Made by a program: the position numbers and the translations under genes | Part shown: piece by piece, positions 1 through 10,264 of the stretch | Layout of the letters: the number at the start of each line of letters is the position of its first letter | Position numbering within the stretch: the first letter of the stretch is position 1 | Notes under the pieces: generated by a model | What the model saw: the letters and a program-made list of their open reading frames with translations, nothing else | The model's database searches: none | Told to the model about the DNA's origin: nothing | Source of the DNA: Fimbriimonas sp. | GTDB lineage: Bacteria; Armatimonadota; Fimbriimonadia; Fimbriimonadales; Fimbriimonadaceae | DNA: 64,000 nucleotides | Direction: 5' to 3' | Assembly: GCA_031292555.1 (NCBI GenBank) | Contig: JARLGV010000004.1 | Span: 109,159-173,158, forward strand

Positions 1-259
1 GTGTTGGGTTGCATGCAAGCTGGGACCACTTACAGTAGGACGGTCAGGACAAGGGAGTTCAATAGCACCTTTGGGAATTTCTGCGCCGGCTGCGTTCGGT
101 TGCTCACAGACGACGGCGAATTCACCAAGGGAGGTCGATTGGGACCATGGTCCCAAACTCAGAATGTCACGATTTTGTCACGGTTCTGAACACCGGTCCC
201 TGATATCACTCCAGTACGTCCCGCCAGACAATTGAGTCCGGGATGAAAGGAGACATGCT
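1..259. other. Upstream region with no supported gene
   Basis: One plus-strand frame is open from the left edge to 189, but it has no recognisable family, no ribosome binding site and no coding bias that I can defend, so I do not call a gene. It could be the tail of a gene outside the window. The stretch holds an 18-bp palindrome (139-156) and a direct repeat TGTCACG-(4 nt)-TGTCACG near 165-182. Both are plausible control elements for the large secreted-protein gene that starts at 260. Confidence 0.5.
139..156. promoter_or_regulatory. 18-bp perfect palindrome, candidate operator
   Basis: The sequence TTGGGACCATGGTCCCAA is a perfect inverted repeat with no spacer, about 100 bp before the start of the 1211-residue secreted protein. 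Palindromes of this size are typical binding sites of dimeric repressors. No promoter hexamers are clear nearby, so the role is inferred. Confidence 0.35.
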
Positions 260-3200
260 TTGAAGAGGATTCTGAACACTCTGCTCAGGCGAGTGGCGGA
301 GCGCATCGATTCCGGCCGGACACTGCTGTCCGTAGCGGATCAAGCGCCGACTCCGTCGCTCCCTGGAAACTACCCGCGATCCTCGTCAAGCTCCGCTCGT
401 TCGAGCTTGAATGAGAGCCCGCATCGGAGACTTGGCAAGTGGCTCACGCGAGTACTCACGATCGCCGTCGCATCGTCGATCGGTATCGCTTCCGCCCAGA
501 CTGTTTCGGTCAGCCCAACCGGATACGTCACATCACCCCTAAGCGGCACCGTGCAATTCAGCGCGACGGTGAGCGGCACGACCAATCAAAACGTAAACTG
601 GTCGATTCCGCAGAACGGCAAGAAGGGGACAACCTACGGGACGATCAGTGCGACCGGACTGTACACCGCTCCGGCAACGATGCCTGCGAACGGCCAGATC
701 GAGATCCTGGCAACAAGCCAAGCCAACAACAGCTGGAAGGGCATGGATTTCGTTTATCTGCTCACTCCGGGGCCAACCTTGACATCGGTCACCCCAAACC
801 CGCTTCCTAGAGGAAGTCAAACGATCACCATCAACGGGACTGGCTTCCAGCAGTACTGCGAAGTCATGGACACATCGAACGGCTCGCCCGTGCAGTACGG
901 TCCCACGACTTGGAGCACAACCCAACTAACGGTATCCATCTACCAGCCGATGGCGCCGAATGCAACGTTCACCGTCATCAATCCTGGATCTGCACCAAGC
1001 AATGCCATTGTAGTTCCGATTGCCGGCGGAGCTCAGACATACAGTCTGACCGTCACAAACGGCTCGGGCAGCGGTAACTATGCGGCAGGAAGCGTCGTGA
1101 CCATCGTCGCGAATTCGCCTCCATCAGGACAGCAATTCCTGAACTGGACGGGTTCTCCGGTCGCAAACGCTAACGCAGCGACCACGACGATCACGATGCC
1201 GTCCGCGAGCGCGGCGGTTACCGCAAACTACACGAACGTCAGTTCCAAGTACCAGCTCACCGTTAACAACGGCGCCGGTAGCGGAACGTACAATGCCGGA
1301 ACGGTTGTCACGATCACCGCGAACGCACCCCCAGCCGGTCAGGTGTTCAACAATTGGACGGGAGCGGCAGTCGCTAATGCGAACTCCGCATCGACAACCC
1401 TTACAATGCCGGCGGCAACAACAAGCGTAACTGCCAACTACACCGTAGCCCAGCAAATCCCCTTCCCGGTGACCACCCACCCTCGACTCTGGATAACGCC
1501 GTCCGATGTCCCCAGACTCCAAAGCTGGGCGGTTTCGACCAACCCGGTCTATCAGAACGGAATGCGCCAGTTGCTGGCGACCGCCGTTAGCGAATATCAG
1601 ACTCAGTTCTTCCCGAACGGCCAACCCAACGCGAACTACCCGGACCTTGGCGACACCCAGGGCTATGCCGGACTGCTGACCGAAGAAGTCGGATTCGTCC
1701 TCGCGTTTAACTCGCTCATCGATCCGGTGGCGGCCAACCGCATCACCTATGCTCAATACACCCGGAACCTCCTGATGTATGCCATGAACCAGGCAGCACA
1801 AGGCGTTCTGAGCAACTCTCCCTTCCGAGACCCGCTCTTCCCCACCTATAACCGTGCCAACCTCTGCGGCGATCAGTGGGCGCTTATGGTCGACTGGATT
1901 TACAACGCGAAAGACGCCAGCAACAACCCGATCCTGACCGCAAGCGACAAGCTCACTATTCGCAAGGTATTCATGATCTGGGCCAACGAGTGCCTGAGTG
2001 CCTCCACTACCGGCGGAGACAGTCCTTCGCCCCAAGGAGTGACGAATAGCTTCTCGCTTCTAAACAACGGAACCGGCGCCTATCGCATGGCTTCCAACAA
2101 CTACTATCTCGGCCATGCCCGGCTTTTGACCATGATGGCTCTATCCATCGACCCAGCCGATGACCCTGTCATCGACAGCACCAAATCGCCTGCAGTACTC
2201 GGCAACACGCTCCGAAGCTACATCCTCAATGCCAACGGCGCTTGGCTGTACCAGATGTACGCAATGATGGGAGACCCGCAGAACGTCCAGGCTGACTACG
2301 GCTTGGCGAGTTCGAAGGGATTTGGCCTTGCCAGCGGAGGACTTCCCCCCGAGGGAATGCTCTACGGCCACTCGTTCGGCTTTGTACTCGGTCAGCTGCT
2401 GGCCCTCCAGACGGCCGGATTCAGCGACACGTCGCTCACAGGCCCTCAGGCCAAGCTCGCCTCCTCGCCGATCTGGGATCGTTACTTCACCGGCTTCATC
2501 TCCTCTCTCACTCCGGGCACCAGCGTTCCCGTCAGTGAGTCGTGGCTTGGGCCGATCTACCAGTTCGCCGGATTCGGCGACATGCTTCGGTTGTATGTAT
2601 CGCCGGACTTCATGCAGCCCTTCGCTCTCCTGGCTCTGCTTGAGCAGCAGCAAGGAAAGACGACCCACCTGAATGCCGCTCGATGGTTCTCCACTAACGC
2701 CGTTCAGGGCACCCTCAGCTACAACGTCAGCCAGCCATGGACGTGGGGAGCCGCACAGTCGATCCTGTACTACATGCTGCTCGATCCGTCTGCCGGCCCG
2801 GCAAGCGATCCTCGTCCAACATACCCGCTCAACTTCGTCGATCCGGCGGCCGGACGCGTGATCGCCCACAGCGATTGGAGCGCCAACCCGACCTGGTTCG
2901 ACTATCGCGCAAGCTGGGAATCCATCAACCACCAGCACGGTGACGGAGGCGAGTTCTCCTTCTATCGCAACGGCGAGTGGCTGACCAAGGAGATGACTAA
3001 CTACGATAATAACGCGGTCGGAATCACCACCTATTACCTCAACTCGCTGGCCCTCCAGAACTGGTGCGCCAACGGAACGCCGAATCTGAACTGGTTTGAG
3101 ACCGGCGAGTGGACAAACGGAAGTCAGTGGGTCCTAGGCCTCAATGGGGGAGATCCGGTCACGGTTACCAGCAACGGCCCGGGCTACACTTATGCCGCCA

Positions 3201-3895
3201 GCGATCTGACCAACCTGTACAACCGGCCCAACATCTGGACTCCGGCGAACGGAGCGGTCGACATCAAGCAAGCGACTCGCTCCATCGTGTGGCTGAACAA
3301 CGACTTCATCGTGATCTACGATCGCGCCACATCGACTCACTCCGAATTGTTCAAGACGTTCAACATGTCACTCGCCACTTCGCCTGCGATCGCCGGTAAC
3401 ACTGCGACCGAGACGATGGCGGACGGCCAGCAGTTGTTCGTCCAGACGCTCCTTCCGTCGAACGCTACACTGACGTCGCGATTCGCGGCAGGCGATCTGA
3501 GCCCGCACGCCGAACTCGACCCGATGAACTACGTTCTGACCGTTCAGGACAAGAGCCTGCCGACGGACACGCGATTCCTGCATGTTCTGCAGGGCGCTAA
3601 CGCCGGCGCCCAGATGATTCAAGCAGCACGCTTGACCAGCACGACCGGAACCGCATTCGACGGAGCCGTCTTCGGCAGTTCGGCCGTGTTCTTCCCAACC
3701 AACGTCGGCGCGGTCTCGACCACCTCGTTCGGCGTCCCTGCGACCGTTCACACCTTCGTAATCGCTGGCCTCACTTCCAGCGGCGCCTACGGCGTAACGA
3801 CATCGACCAACGGAACGACCGTGACGGTCACTCTGACCCCCGGCGGAAGCGGCAACGTTGCCGACTCAGCCGGATTGCTCAAGCTGAGCTTCTAG
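260..3895 (+). CDS. Large secreted protein with Ig-like, IPT/TIG and InlB-like repeats and a heparinase II/III-like region
   Basis: The protein has 1211 residues and a TTG start supported by an AAAGGAG ribosome binding site 7 nt upstream. The hydrophobic export segment is at residues 61-78 with a likely cut after ASA (79), behind an unusually long, Ser/Arg-rich N-terminus; a downstream TTG at 407 would remove most of it but has no ribosome binding site. After the signal come an Ig-like domain (about 81-170), an IPT/TIG-type domain (about 172-255) and two tandem glycine/asparagine-rich repeats (about 260-327 and 332-397) resembling the divergent InlB B-repeat. From about 405 the sequence resembles heparinase II/III and alginate-lyase-like enzymes, with an NHQHGDGGEF motif at 890-899. 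A role in cutting acidic polysaccharides outside the cell is inferred. The gene stands alone and ends at a strong terminator. Confidence 0.8.
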   Translation: MKRILNTLLRRVAERIDSGRTLLSVADQAPTPSLPGNYPRSSSSSARSSLNESPHRRLGKWLTRVLTIAVASSIGIASAQTVSVSPTGYVTSPLSGTVQFSATVSGTTNQNVNWSIPQNGKKGTTYGTISATGLYTAPATMPANGQIEILATSQANNSWKGMDFVYLLTPGPTLTSVTPNPLPRGSQTITINGTGFQQYCEVMDTSNGSPVQYGPTTWSTTQLTVSIYQPMAPNATFTVINPGSAPSNAIVVPIAGGAQTYSLTVTNGSGSGNYAAGSVVTIVANSPPSGQQFLNWTGSPVANANAATTTITMPSASAAVTANYTNVSSKYQLTVNNGAGSGTYNAGTVVTITANAPPAGQVFNNWTGAAVANANSASTTLTMPAATTSVTANYTVAQQIPFPVTTHPRLWITPSDVPRLQSWAVSTNPVYQNGMRQLLATAVSEYQTQFFPNGQPNANYPDLGDTQGYAGLLTEEVGFVLAFNSLIDPVAANRITYAQYTRNLLMYAMNQAAQGVLSNSPFRDPLFPTYNRANLCGDQWALMVDWIYNAKDASNNPILTASDKLTIRKVFMIWANECLSASTTGGDSPSPQGVTNSFSLLNNGTGAYRMASNNYYLGHARLLTMMALSIDPADDPVIDSTKSPAVLGNTLRSYILNANGAWLYQMYAMMGDPQNVQADYGLASSKGFGLASGGLPPEGMLYGHSFGFVLGQLLALQTAGFSDTSLTGPQAKLASSPIWDRYFTGFISSLTPGTSVPVSESWLGPIYQFAGFGDMLRLYVSPDFMQPFALLALLEQQQGKTTHLNAARWFSTNAVQGTLSYNVSQPWTWGAAQSILYYMLLDPSAGPASDPRPTYPLNFVDPAAGRVIAHSDWSANPTWFDYRASWESINHQHGDGGEFSFYRNGEWLTKEMTNYDNNAVGITTYYLNSLALQNWCANGTPNLNWFETGEWTNGSQWVLGLNGGDPVTVTSNGPGYTYAASDLTNLYNRPNIWTPANGAVDIKQATRSIVWLNNDFIVIYDRATSTHSELFKTFNMSLATSPAIAGNTATETMADGQQLFVQTLLPSNATLTSRFAAGDLSPHAELDPMNYVLTVQDKSLPTDTRFLHVLQGANAGAQMIQAARLTSTTGTAFDGAVFGSSAVFFPTNVGAVSTTSFGVPATVHTFVIAGLTSSGAYGVTTSTNGTTVTVTLTPGGSGNVADSAGLLKLSF

Positions 3896-3913
3896 TTCGG
3901 TTAGCAAAGGTTG

Positions 3914-3951
3914 GGCCCCGATCCAGAACTCCTGGGTCGGGGCCTCTTTTT
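3914..3951 (+). terminator. Rho-independent terminator of the secreted-protein gene
   Basis: A 13-bp stem (3914-3926 with 3932-3944, one G-T wobble) closes a 5-nt loop and is followed by a T-rich run that reaches into the stop codon of the convergent DUF1501 gene. This is the cleanest intrinsic terminator in the window. Confidence 0.9.
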
Positions 3952-5422
3952 ACGCCATGATGGCGGGAATGAGTTCTCCGCTTACATCGGTAAGTCGGAA
4001 GTCGCGACCCTGGTATCGATAGGTGAGTTTCGTATGTTCTATTCCAAGGATATGAAGAATCGTCGCATGGAGGTCGTGGACGTTAACCGGGTTCTCGACG
4101 ATGTTATAGCTGTAATCGTCTGTCTGCCCGTAGGCCATCCCCTTCTTGATTCCCGCGCCGGCGAGCCACAATGAGAAGCATCGCGGATGGTGGTCTCGAC
4201 CGTAGTTCGCCATCGTCAATTCTCCTTGTGAGTAGACGGTGCGGCCGAATTCGCCGCCCCAGATGACCAGCGTTTCGTCGAGGAGCCCGCGCTCCTTGAG
4301 GTCGGCGAGCAGGCCAGCAGTTGGCTGGTCGGTGTCGTCGCATTGCTTTCGAATCTGGTTCGGCAGGTCGCCGTGTTGGTCCCAACCGCGATGGTAGAGT
4401 TGCACGAAGCGCACGCCGCGTTCTGACAGTCGCCGGGCAAGAAGGCAGTTGTAGGCGTAGGTCCCCGGTGTCTTCGCGTTCGGCCCGTAGAGATCGAACG
4501 TGCTTGCCGGTTCTTTGGAGATGTCCGTGAGTTCGGGTACCGAGGCCTGCATACGAAAGGCTAACTCGTATTGCGAGATCCGAGTCGCGATCTCCGGGTC
4601 CTTTACGCTAAGAAGGCGAAGCTTGTTCATGCTGGCGATATCGCTGAGCATGTCGCGACGGGTGCTTGCATCTATGCCAGCCGGATCGGAGATATACAGC
4701 ACCGGATCGCCCGTATTGCGGAACTTGACTCCCTGGTGGGCAGTCGGCAGAAAGCCCGAGCCCCACAGCCGGTCGTACAGCGGCTGATCGTTCGTGTTTC
4801 CGTGACCGATCGAAGTCAGAACTACAAAGGCCGGTAGGTCGCTGTTCTGAGTTCCCAGTCCATAGGAAAGCCACGCGCCCATACTCGGACGCCCAGCAAG
4901 TTGAGATCCGGTTTGCAGGAAGGTGATCGCAGGGTCGTGGTTGATCGCCTCGGTATTCATCGTGCGGATCAGACAGATCTCATCGACGACTTTGGCAAGG
5001 TGTGGAAGCAGCTCGCTGATCTCGATGCCACTCTTTCCCTGCTTTTGGAACTTAAAAATCGTGGGAGCCACCGGGAAGTTCTTCTGGCCAGACGTCATTC
5101 CGGTAAGCCGCTGGCCGTTGCGGATCGAATCCGGCAACTCCTGCCCACGATACTTCTCGAGAGCAGGTTTGGGATCGAACAGGTCCATCTGGGACGGCGC
5201 ACCCGATTGGTGAAGATAGATGACCCGCTTGGCCTTGCCGGGGAAATGGGGCAGACCAGGCAGGCCGCCGACCCGCTTGAGTTTTCTCCCCTGCGTGTCG
5301 GCAAGTGCCTCACCGCCGATCAGAGTCAAGAGTGCGGCAAGGCCGAGACCTCCGCCACGCTTCAAGAACGTCCGGCGGTTGATCGAGTCCTGGAGTTGGA
5401 GGATGGGATCTACGTAGTCCAT
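3950..5422 (-). CDS. DUF1501 family protein, Tat-type signal (copy 1)
   Basis: The protein has 490 residues. It starts with a twin-arginine-like signal, RRTFLK at residues 17-22, followed by a hydrophobic stretch to about 41, so export as a folded protein is likely. The remainder is the DUF1501 domain, which is related to the alkaline phosphatase/sulfatase fold. The conserved DUF1501 stretches GAPSQMDLFDPKP, NHDPA, WGGEFGRT and GRDHHP are all present. It lies 23 bp after the DUF1549/DUF1553 gene. This pairing is standard in Planctomycetes and related bacteria, where the partners are thought to act together outside the cytoplasm, possibly on sulfated polymers; the biochemical role is not established. 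It is a close paralogue of the protein at 8794-10257. Confidence 0.9.
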   Translation of the reverse strand: MDYVDPILQLQDSINRRTFLKRGGGLGLAALLTLIGGEALADTQGRKLKRVGGLPGLPHFPGKAKRVIYLHQSGAPSQMDLFDPKPALEKYRGQELPDSIRNGQRLTGMTSGQKNFPVAPTIFKFQKQGKSGIEISELLPHLAKVVDEICLIRTMNTEAINHDPAITFLQTGSQLAGRPSMGAWLSYGLGTQNSDLPAFVVLTSIGHGNTNDQPLYDRLWGSGFLPTAHQGVKFRNTGDPVLYISDPAGIDASTRRDMLSDIASMNKLRLLSVKDPEIATRISQYELAFRMQASVPELTDISKEPASTFDLYGPNAKTPGTYAYNCLLARRLSERGVRFVQLYHRGWDQHGDLPNQIRKQCDDTDQPTAGLLADLKERGLLDETLVIWGGEFGRTVYSQGELTMANYGRDHHPRCFSLWLAGAGIKKGMAYGQTDDYSYNIVENPVNVHDLHATILHILGIEHTKLTYRYQGRDFRLTDVSGELIPAIMA

Positions 5423-5445
5423 AGTATATGCGGGAATCCTTCGCT

Positions 5446-8400
5446 CTACTCAGTGTTGAGCGTCTCGTCAAAATTGAGCATGGCGCTCGCCGTCACCGTA
5501 TATGCGGCAAGCTCAATCGGACTGATCTTCGCGTCGGGCTTTGAATCGCCTGTCGAAATAAGTTCCTTCGCAGCCTTGGGGTCTTTGCCGTAATGTGCCA
5601 TGCGGCGCGCAATTCCGTCTTCCATGATCTTCTCCTCCATTGCTGACGGATGGCGTGCGAGAAGAGTCTGGAACGCGAAGTCCAGGCGAGTCCTTGCCGT
5701 CGGACCTCCGTGCTCTATCATGCGTTGCGCAAATACGCGCGCTGCCTCAACGAACGTCACGTCGTTTAGGAGCACCAACGCTTGAAGCGGCGTGTTGGTT
5801 CGAGCGCGATCGACTCGGCAGATCTCCCGGGACGGAACGTCAAAGAGGGTCATTTCCGGCGGCGCGGCCGTCCGCTTCCAAATCGTGTAAAGGCTCCGTC
5901 GGTAGAGTCCGTCTCCCGCGTCACGCTTGTAGTTGACAAGGTTGCCGAACGCGGCGGTCTCGTTCCAAATGCCGGCCGGCTGGTAGGGCCGCACCGAGCG
6001 TCCGCCAATCTTCTCCACCAGGAGTCCAGCGGCGGCGAGAGCCTGATCTCTGATCACCTCGGCCGGAAGCCGGAAACGTGGTCCTCGTGCCAAAAGTCGA
6101 TTCGCCGAGTCCTTCTTCGCGATATCGGGCCGTGTATCGGAGGACTGGCAGAATGTGGCGCTGGTGACCATCTCCTTGATGATCCCTTTCATGTTCCACT
6201 TCGTGCGGATGAACTCGGTCGCCAGCCAGTCCAATAGCTCGGGGTGACTTGGGTATTCGGCGCGGGTGCCGAAATCCTCGGTCGTAGCCACGATCCCCGT
6301 TCCAAAGAACCGCTCCCATAAGCGGTTCACCGCAACCCTGGCAGTCAGCGGATTCGACGGATCGACGATCCATTTGGCCAAGCCAAGCCGGTTGTTTGAA
6401 TAGCCTTTCGGAATAGGCGGCAGAAACTTCGGAGTTGCGGCGGTGACCTTTGGGCCGTGCTTGTCGTATTGCCCGCGGATTAGGACATAGCAGTCCCTTG
6501 GCTTCGGCATCTCCTGCATCACGCTGACCGTCGGAATCTCAGCGGTCAACTTGTCCTTCTCGGTTTGGAGTTCGCGCCTTTTGTCGTCCAGCCTGTGATA
6601 CATCGGGTCGTTTTGATACGACCAATATTGGGCCAGTGTCTCCCTTTGAGCGGGAGAGCGCTTGTCCGGCGCGACGCGGAGGAGCGGAGTGGCAGGATTC
6701 ACGTCCGAGAGTTTCTTTGCCTCGTCAGCGGTAATCGCGCGGTTGAAGAGCACGAGGTCGTCGACCTGTCCCTCGAATTCGTCGCTCCCGGTTCGACGCC
6801 CGACAGTCAACGTGACTGGAGTTTGTATCGAGTCCTTGAGGGCGTTGGTCTCAGTGTCGATGGCGGCGTTCTTGCCGTCGATGTAGATGTGGACACCCTC
6901 CGGCTTTCGGGAACCGTCGTTGGTCACCACGATATGGGTCCATTTCTCATTCGGAATAGTCGACTTCGTGACGACCTTAAGAGCGTTCTCGGGCCATTTG
7001 TTGATGAAGTGGGCGGCGATTCGATTGCCTTGCAGGGAGATATCCCACCCTCGGTAATCGTGGGCGGAGTCCATCTTGGCAATCGGCGATCCGCTTCCGT
7101 TCTTCGGGTAGACCCAACAGCCGTACGAGAACCCTTTCGTCCCGTCGAAATCCCCAACCGCTCCGAGATCAAGGTACGACTTGGAGTCGGTCAGGACCGC
7201 GCCAGACGATCGGCCCACATCATATTTCACTGGGCCGATCACCTTGGGTTTCGGCATACTCGCGGAGTCGGTGGACGTCTGGCAAGTCGTCGAGTCTCCG
7301 AAGGTGTAGCGAGCCAACTGACCCTCCAGTGGCACAGAAGGTTGAGACGCAACCTGAGGATTCCAGTCGGCCGACTTGGGCTTGTCCGCTACAAAACAGG
7401 TGTTCTCCTTGATTCGAGTATCGGTCAGCTCTGAGACCAGCTTGCCCAGTTGCTTGGCTTGATCCGGATAGGGCGCACTGATGAACGGGACCTGGTTAAC
7501 CGCCGCATCGACCCCCATTCCCTCCTCGGGGATGTTGCTGAAGAAGGAGTTGAGGCTGTAGAACTCTTTCTGACTGATCGGATCGTACTTGTGGTCGTGA
7601 CACCTCGCGCAGCCGGCAGTCAGGCCGAGCCAAGTCTGACTCGTCGTCTCAACTCGATCGATGACCATCTCGACGCGCCACTCTTCGGGGATGATTCCTC
7701 CCTCCGTGTTGACGCGGTTGTTCCGATTGAACCCGGTAGCGATCTTTTGGTCAACTGTTGAGTTCGGTAGAAGGTCGCCGGCAAGTTGGTCGACGGTGAA
7801 CTCGTCGAACGGCATGTTCTTGTTGTAGGCGTCAATTACCCAATCGCGCCATCGGTACTGAAAGCGTTCGTAATCGGACTGAAACCCATTGCTGTCCGCA
7901 TATCGAGCAAAGTCCATCCAGTCCATCGCCATCCGCTCTCCGTATTTCGGATTGGCCAGGAGGCGATCGACAAGCTTGTCGTAAGCGTTCGCTGAGTTGT
8001 CGGCGAGGAAAGAATTGACCTCAGCTGTAGTAGGCGGGACGCCAAGAAGATCCAAAGTGGCGCGCCGAATCAGCGTTCGTTTGTCGGCCCGGGGGGACGG
8101 CTTGATGCCCTCTTCCTCAAGTCGAGCGAGGATGAAATTGTCGATTGGATTCTTCGGCCAAAACGCATCCGCCACCTTGGGGACGGGTGGCCGCACTGGA
8201 GCAACGAATGCCCAATGCTTCTTGTATTCGGCGCCTTGTTTGATCCACTCAACGAGGGTCGCTCGCTCTTCGGCATTCAGGAACTTGTTGCTTGAAGGCG
8301 GCGGCATCTGCAGCGCGTTCGTGGCATTGATCCGCTTGACCAACTCGCTACTCTCGGGGTGGCCGGGAACGATTGCAAAGACGCCGTCCGGAAGCTTTGC

Positions 8401-8652
8401 TGTCGCTGTGTCGCGCTGATCCAGCCGCAAGTCCGCCATGACTGCCTTGCTGTCGTGCCCGTGGCATGTGAAGCACTTGGTGATGATCGGCCGCACATCC
8501 CGGTTGTATTCGATCTTCTTGACCCGAACCGATTTGGAGTTTTTGGCCGGGAAACTCCAAACGCCGGCCGCTAGAACACAAATTCCGGTGAGATGAAGAA
8601 GGACTCGCATCGTTTTTACCGTGCGGCACCCTCGTCGCAGACTGAATTCCAC
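5446..8652 (-). CDS. PSCyt1-DUF1549-LamG-DUF1553 multidomain protein (copy 1)
   Basis: The protein has 1068 residues. A hydrophobic segment at about 15-33 acts as signal or anchor. Next is a Planctomycete-type cytochrome c domain with haem motif CFTCH at 60-64. The DUF1549 domain (about 150-370) carries a second CARCHDHK motif near 347-354. A LamG/concanavalin-like insert lies at about 480-660, and the DUF1553 domain fills the C-terminus (about 730-1010). The GTG at 8652 is chosen because the paralogue has the same GTG in the same context. There is no Shine-Dalgarno, and a TATGCT hexamer lies 6 nt before the GTG, so a leaderless transcript is possible; an internal ATG at 8610 is the alternative. 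It probably works with the DUF1501 protein encoded 23 bp downstream. Redox activity through haem is known for such domains, while the substrate is unknown. Confidence 0.9.
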   Translation of the reverse strand: MEFSLRRGCRTVKTMRVLLHLTGICVLAAGVWSFPAKNSKSVRVKKIEYNRDVRPIITKCFTCHGHDSKAVMADLRLDQRDTATAKLPDGVFAIVPGHPESSELVKRINATNALQMPPPSSNKFLNAEERATLVEWIKQGAEYKKHWAFVAPVRPPVPKVADAFWPKNPIDNFILARLEEEGIKPSPRADKRTLIRRATLDLLGVPPTTAEVNSFLADNSANAYDKLVDRLLANPKYGERMAMDWMDFARYADSNGFQSDYERFQYRWRDWVIDAYNKNMPFDEFTVDQLAGDLLPNSTVDQKIATGFNRNNRVNTEGGIIPEEWRVEMVIDRVETTSQTWLGLTAGCARCHDHKYDPISQKEFYSLNSFFSNIPEEGMGVDAAVNQVPFISAPYPDQAKQLGKLVSELTDTRIKENTCFVADKPKSADWNPQVASQPSVPLEGQLARYTFGDSTTCQTSTDSASMPKPKVIGPVKYDVGRSSGAVLTDSKSYLDLGAVGDFDGTKGFSYGCWVYPKNGSGSPIAKMDSAHDYRGWDISLQGNRIAAHFINKWPENALKVVTKSTIPNEKWTHIVVTNDGSRKPEGVHIYIDGKNAAIDTETNALKDSIQTPVTLTVGRRTGSDEFEGQVDDLVLFNRAITADEAKKLSDVNPATPLLRVAPDKRSPAQRETLAQYWSYQNDPMYHRLDDKRRELQTEKDKLTAEIPTVSVMQEMPKPRDCYVLIRGQYDKHGPKVTAATPKFLPPIPKGYSNNRLGLAKWIVDPSNPLTARVAVNRLWERFFGTGIVATTEDFGTRAEYPSHPELLDWLATEFIRTKWNMKGIIKEMVTSATFCQSSDTRPDIAKKDSANRLLARGPRFRLPAEVIRDQALAAAGLLVEKIGGRSVRPYQPAGIWNETAAFGNLVNYKRDAGDGLYRRSLYTIWKRTAAPPEMTLFDVPSREICRVDRARTNTPLQALVLLNDVTFVEAARVFAQRMIEHGGPTARTRLDFAFQTLLARHPSAMEEKIMEDGIARRMAHYGKDPKAAKELISTGDSKPDAKISPIELAAYTVTASAMLNFDETLNTE

Positions 8653-8658
8653 CTAGAT

Positions 8659-8664
8659 AGCATA
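8659..8664 (-). promoter_or_regulatory. Candidate -10 element of the copy 1 pair (leaderless type)
   Basis: TATGCT lies 6 nt before the GTG start of the DUF1549/DUF1553 gene. The surrounding stretch is conserved at the paralogous gene (13466-13471, TATTCT), including an ACCTG(A/T)TGTAT core and a GCGTCCAAAT block farther upstream. Conservation between the copies supports a real promoter; no -35 box is evident. Confidence 0.4.
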
Positions 8665-8793
8665 CAACAGGTATTTACACCGGCATAGCGGCCTGGTTGG
8701 ACATTTCAGCCACGGATTTGGACGCTATTCATTAACAAACCGCCCGACGCATCCTTTGCCGGAGGCGTGTTGGCATTAACGATCATGATCGGC

Positions 8794-10257
8794 TCACGCC
8801 ATGATCGGTGCGATTAGCTCGCCTGACACATCGGTCAACCGGAAGTCTCGACCTTGATACCGGAAGGTCAGCCGTGTGTGATCGATTCCCAGAATGTTAA
8901 GGATGGTCGCGTGCAGGTCGTGCACCGAGACTGGGTTCTCCACGATGTTATAGGAATAGTCATCCGTCTTTCCATAGGCGACGCCCTTCTTTAGGCCCGC
9001 TCCTGCCATGAACACTGTGAAGCACCGAGGGTGGTGATCGCGGCCATAGTTGGTCGCGGTCAGGTCGCCTTGTGAGTACACCGTTCGGCCAAACTCTCCG
9101 CCCCAAACAACGAGCGTTTCGTCCAAGAGTCCACGTTGCTTGAGGTCCTTGATGAGGGCGGCCGTCGGCTGATCAGTGTCCTGGCACTGGCCCTTAATCG
9201 CCATGGGGAGCCCGAAGTGGTGATCCCAACCCATGTGGAACAGCTGGACGAATCTCACACCTCGCTCGGACAGCCGCCTGGCGAGCAGGCAGTTGAACGC
9301 GAACGTGCCCGGTGTCTTAACACTCGGGCCATACATCTCCAGAACGCTGGACGGTTCCTTTGAGATATCGGTGAGTTCGGGTACGGACATTTGCATCCGG
9401 AACGCCAACTCGTACTGGGAAATCCGAGTCGAGATCTCCGGGTCGCGCGCACTCATCAGCTTGAGCTTGTTCAGCCCGACGAGGTCGCCGATCATCTCCC
9501 GACGCGTGTCGCGGTCGATTCCTTCGGGATCCGACAAGTACAAAACCGGGTCACCGGCATTGCGGAACTTGACTCCCTGATGCTGAGTCGGTAGGAAACC
9601 GGATCCCCAAAGCCGATCGTAGAGAGGTTGGTCGTCTTTGCGCCCGGTTCCTACCGATGTCATTACGACGAAGGCGGGCAGGTCTCGGTTCTCGGTGCCC
9701 AGACCGTAAGACATCCATGACCCAATGCTGGGCCTTCCCGCCAGTTGCGATCCAGTCTGGAAGAAGGTCACCGCCGGATCGTGGTTGATCGCCTCGGTGT
9801 TCATTGAGTAGATGAACGTGAGTTCGTCGACGATCCCTGCCAAATGCGGCAATAGCTCCGTCAGATAGATCCCGCTTTGGCCATGCTGCTGGAACTTGAA
9901 GACGCTGGGGGCTACCGGGAACGACTTCTGCCCCGATGTCATGCCGGTTAAGCGCTGCCCCATACGGATGGTGCTTGGCAGATCCTCCCCACGTCGTTTC
10001 TCTAGCTCGGGTTTCGGGTCGAACAAATCCATCTGCGATGGTGCGCCCGACTGGAAAAGGTAGATCACCCGTTTCGCCTTGGGCGTGAAATGAGGAATTC
10101 CTGGCATGCCGCCGACTCGCTTGCGCTGACCGGTGAAGTCTTGGGCGAGCGCGCCTCCGCCGAGCAGAGTGAACAGCGCGGTGAGGCCGAGGCCAGCGCT
10201 TCGCTTGAGGAAGATTCGTCGGTTCAGTTGGTCTTGGAGTTGAAGGATTGGGTCCAT
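8794..10257 (-). CDS. DUF1501 family protein, Tat-type signal (copy 2)
   Basis: The protein has 487 residues from the ATG at 10257. The frame stays open to 10377, but that part overlaps the upstream gene, and the paralogue begins at the equivalent point with the same PILQLQD residues. RRIFLK at 13-18 followed by a hydrophobic stretch gives a Tat-like signal. The DUF1501 landmarks of copy 1 (GAPSQMDLFDPKP, NHDPA, WGGEFGRT, GRDHHP) are all kept. It follows its DUF1549/DUF1553 partner by 7 bp, so the two are almost certainly cotranscribed. The two DUF1501 proteins align end to end without large gaps, as expected from a tandem duplication of the whole pair. Confidence 0.9.
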   Translation of the reverse strand: MDPILQLQDQLNRRIFLKRSAGLGLTALFTLLGGGALAQDFTGQRKRVGGMPGIPHFTPKAKRVIYLFQSGAPSQMDLFDPKPELEKRRGEDLPSTIRMGQRLTGMTSGQKSFPVAPSVFKFQQHGQSGIYLTELLPHLAGIVDELTFIYSMNTEAINHDPAVTFFQTGSQLAGRPSIGSWMSYGLGTENRDLPAFVVMTSVGTGRKDDQPLYDRLWGSGFLPTQHQGVKFRNAGDPVLYLSDPEGIDRDTRREMIGDLVGLNKLKLMSARDPEISTRISQYELAFRMQMSVPELTDISKEPSSVLEMYGPSVKTPGTFAFNCLLARRLSERGVRFVQLFHMGWDHHFGLPMAIKGQCQDTDQPTAALIKDLKQRGLLDETLVVWGGEFGRTVYSQGDLTATNYGRDHHPRCFTVFMAGAGLKKGVAYGKTDDYSYNIVENPVSVHDLHATILNILGIDHTRLTFRYQGRDFRLTDVSGELIAPIMA

Positions 10258-10264
10258 GGTTTGC

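Noticed and set aside
1..189. Open plus-strand frame at the left edge
   Set aside because: It has no ribosome binding site, no family likeness and contains the perfect palindrome; it is more likely non-coding upstream DNA, though a gene tail from outside cannot be excluded.
1081..1450. CRISPR-like or tandem DNA repeat
   Set aside because: The repetition is at protein level (two InlB-like domains) with diverged codons and no spacers; it is a domain duplication.
1124..2035. 303-residue frame on the minus strand
   Set aside because: It lies fully opposite the large secreted-protein gene and has the Arg/Gly-rich composition typical of antisense shadow frames in GC-rich DNA.
6565..7434. 289-residue frame on the plus strand
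   Set aside because: Fully opposite the DUF1549/DUF1553 gene; no family likeness and no ribosome binding site.
8742..8770. Terminator between the two DUF pairs
   Set aside because: ACGCCTCC and GGATGCGT can pair with one mismatch, but the stem is short and the following T run is broken; not strong enough to list.
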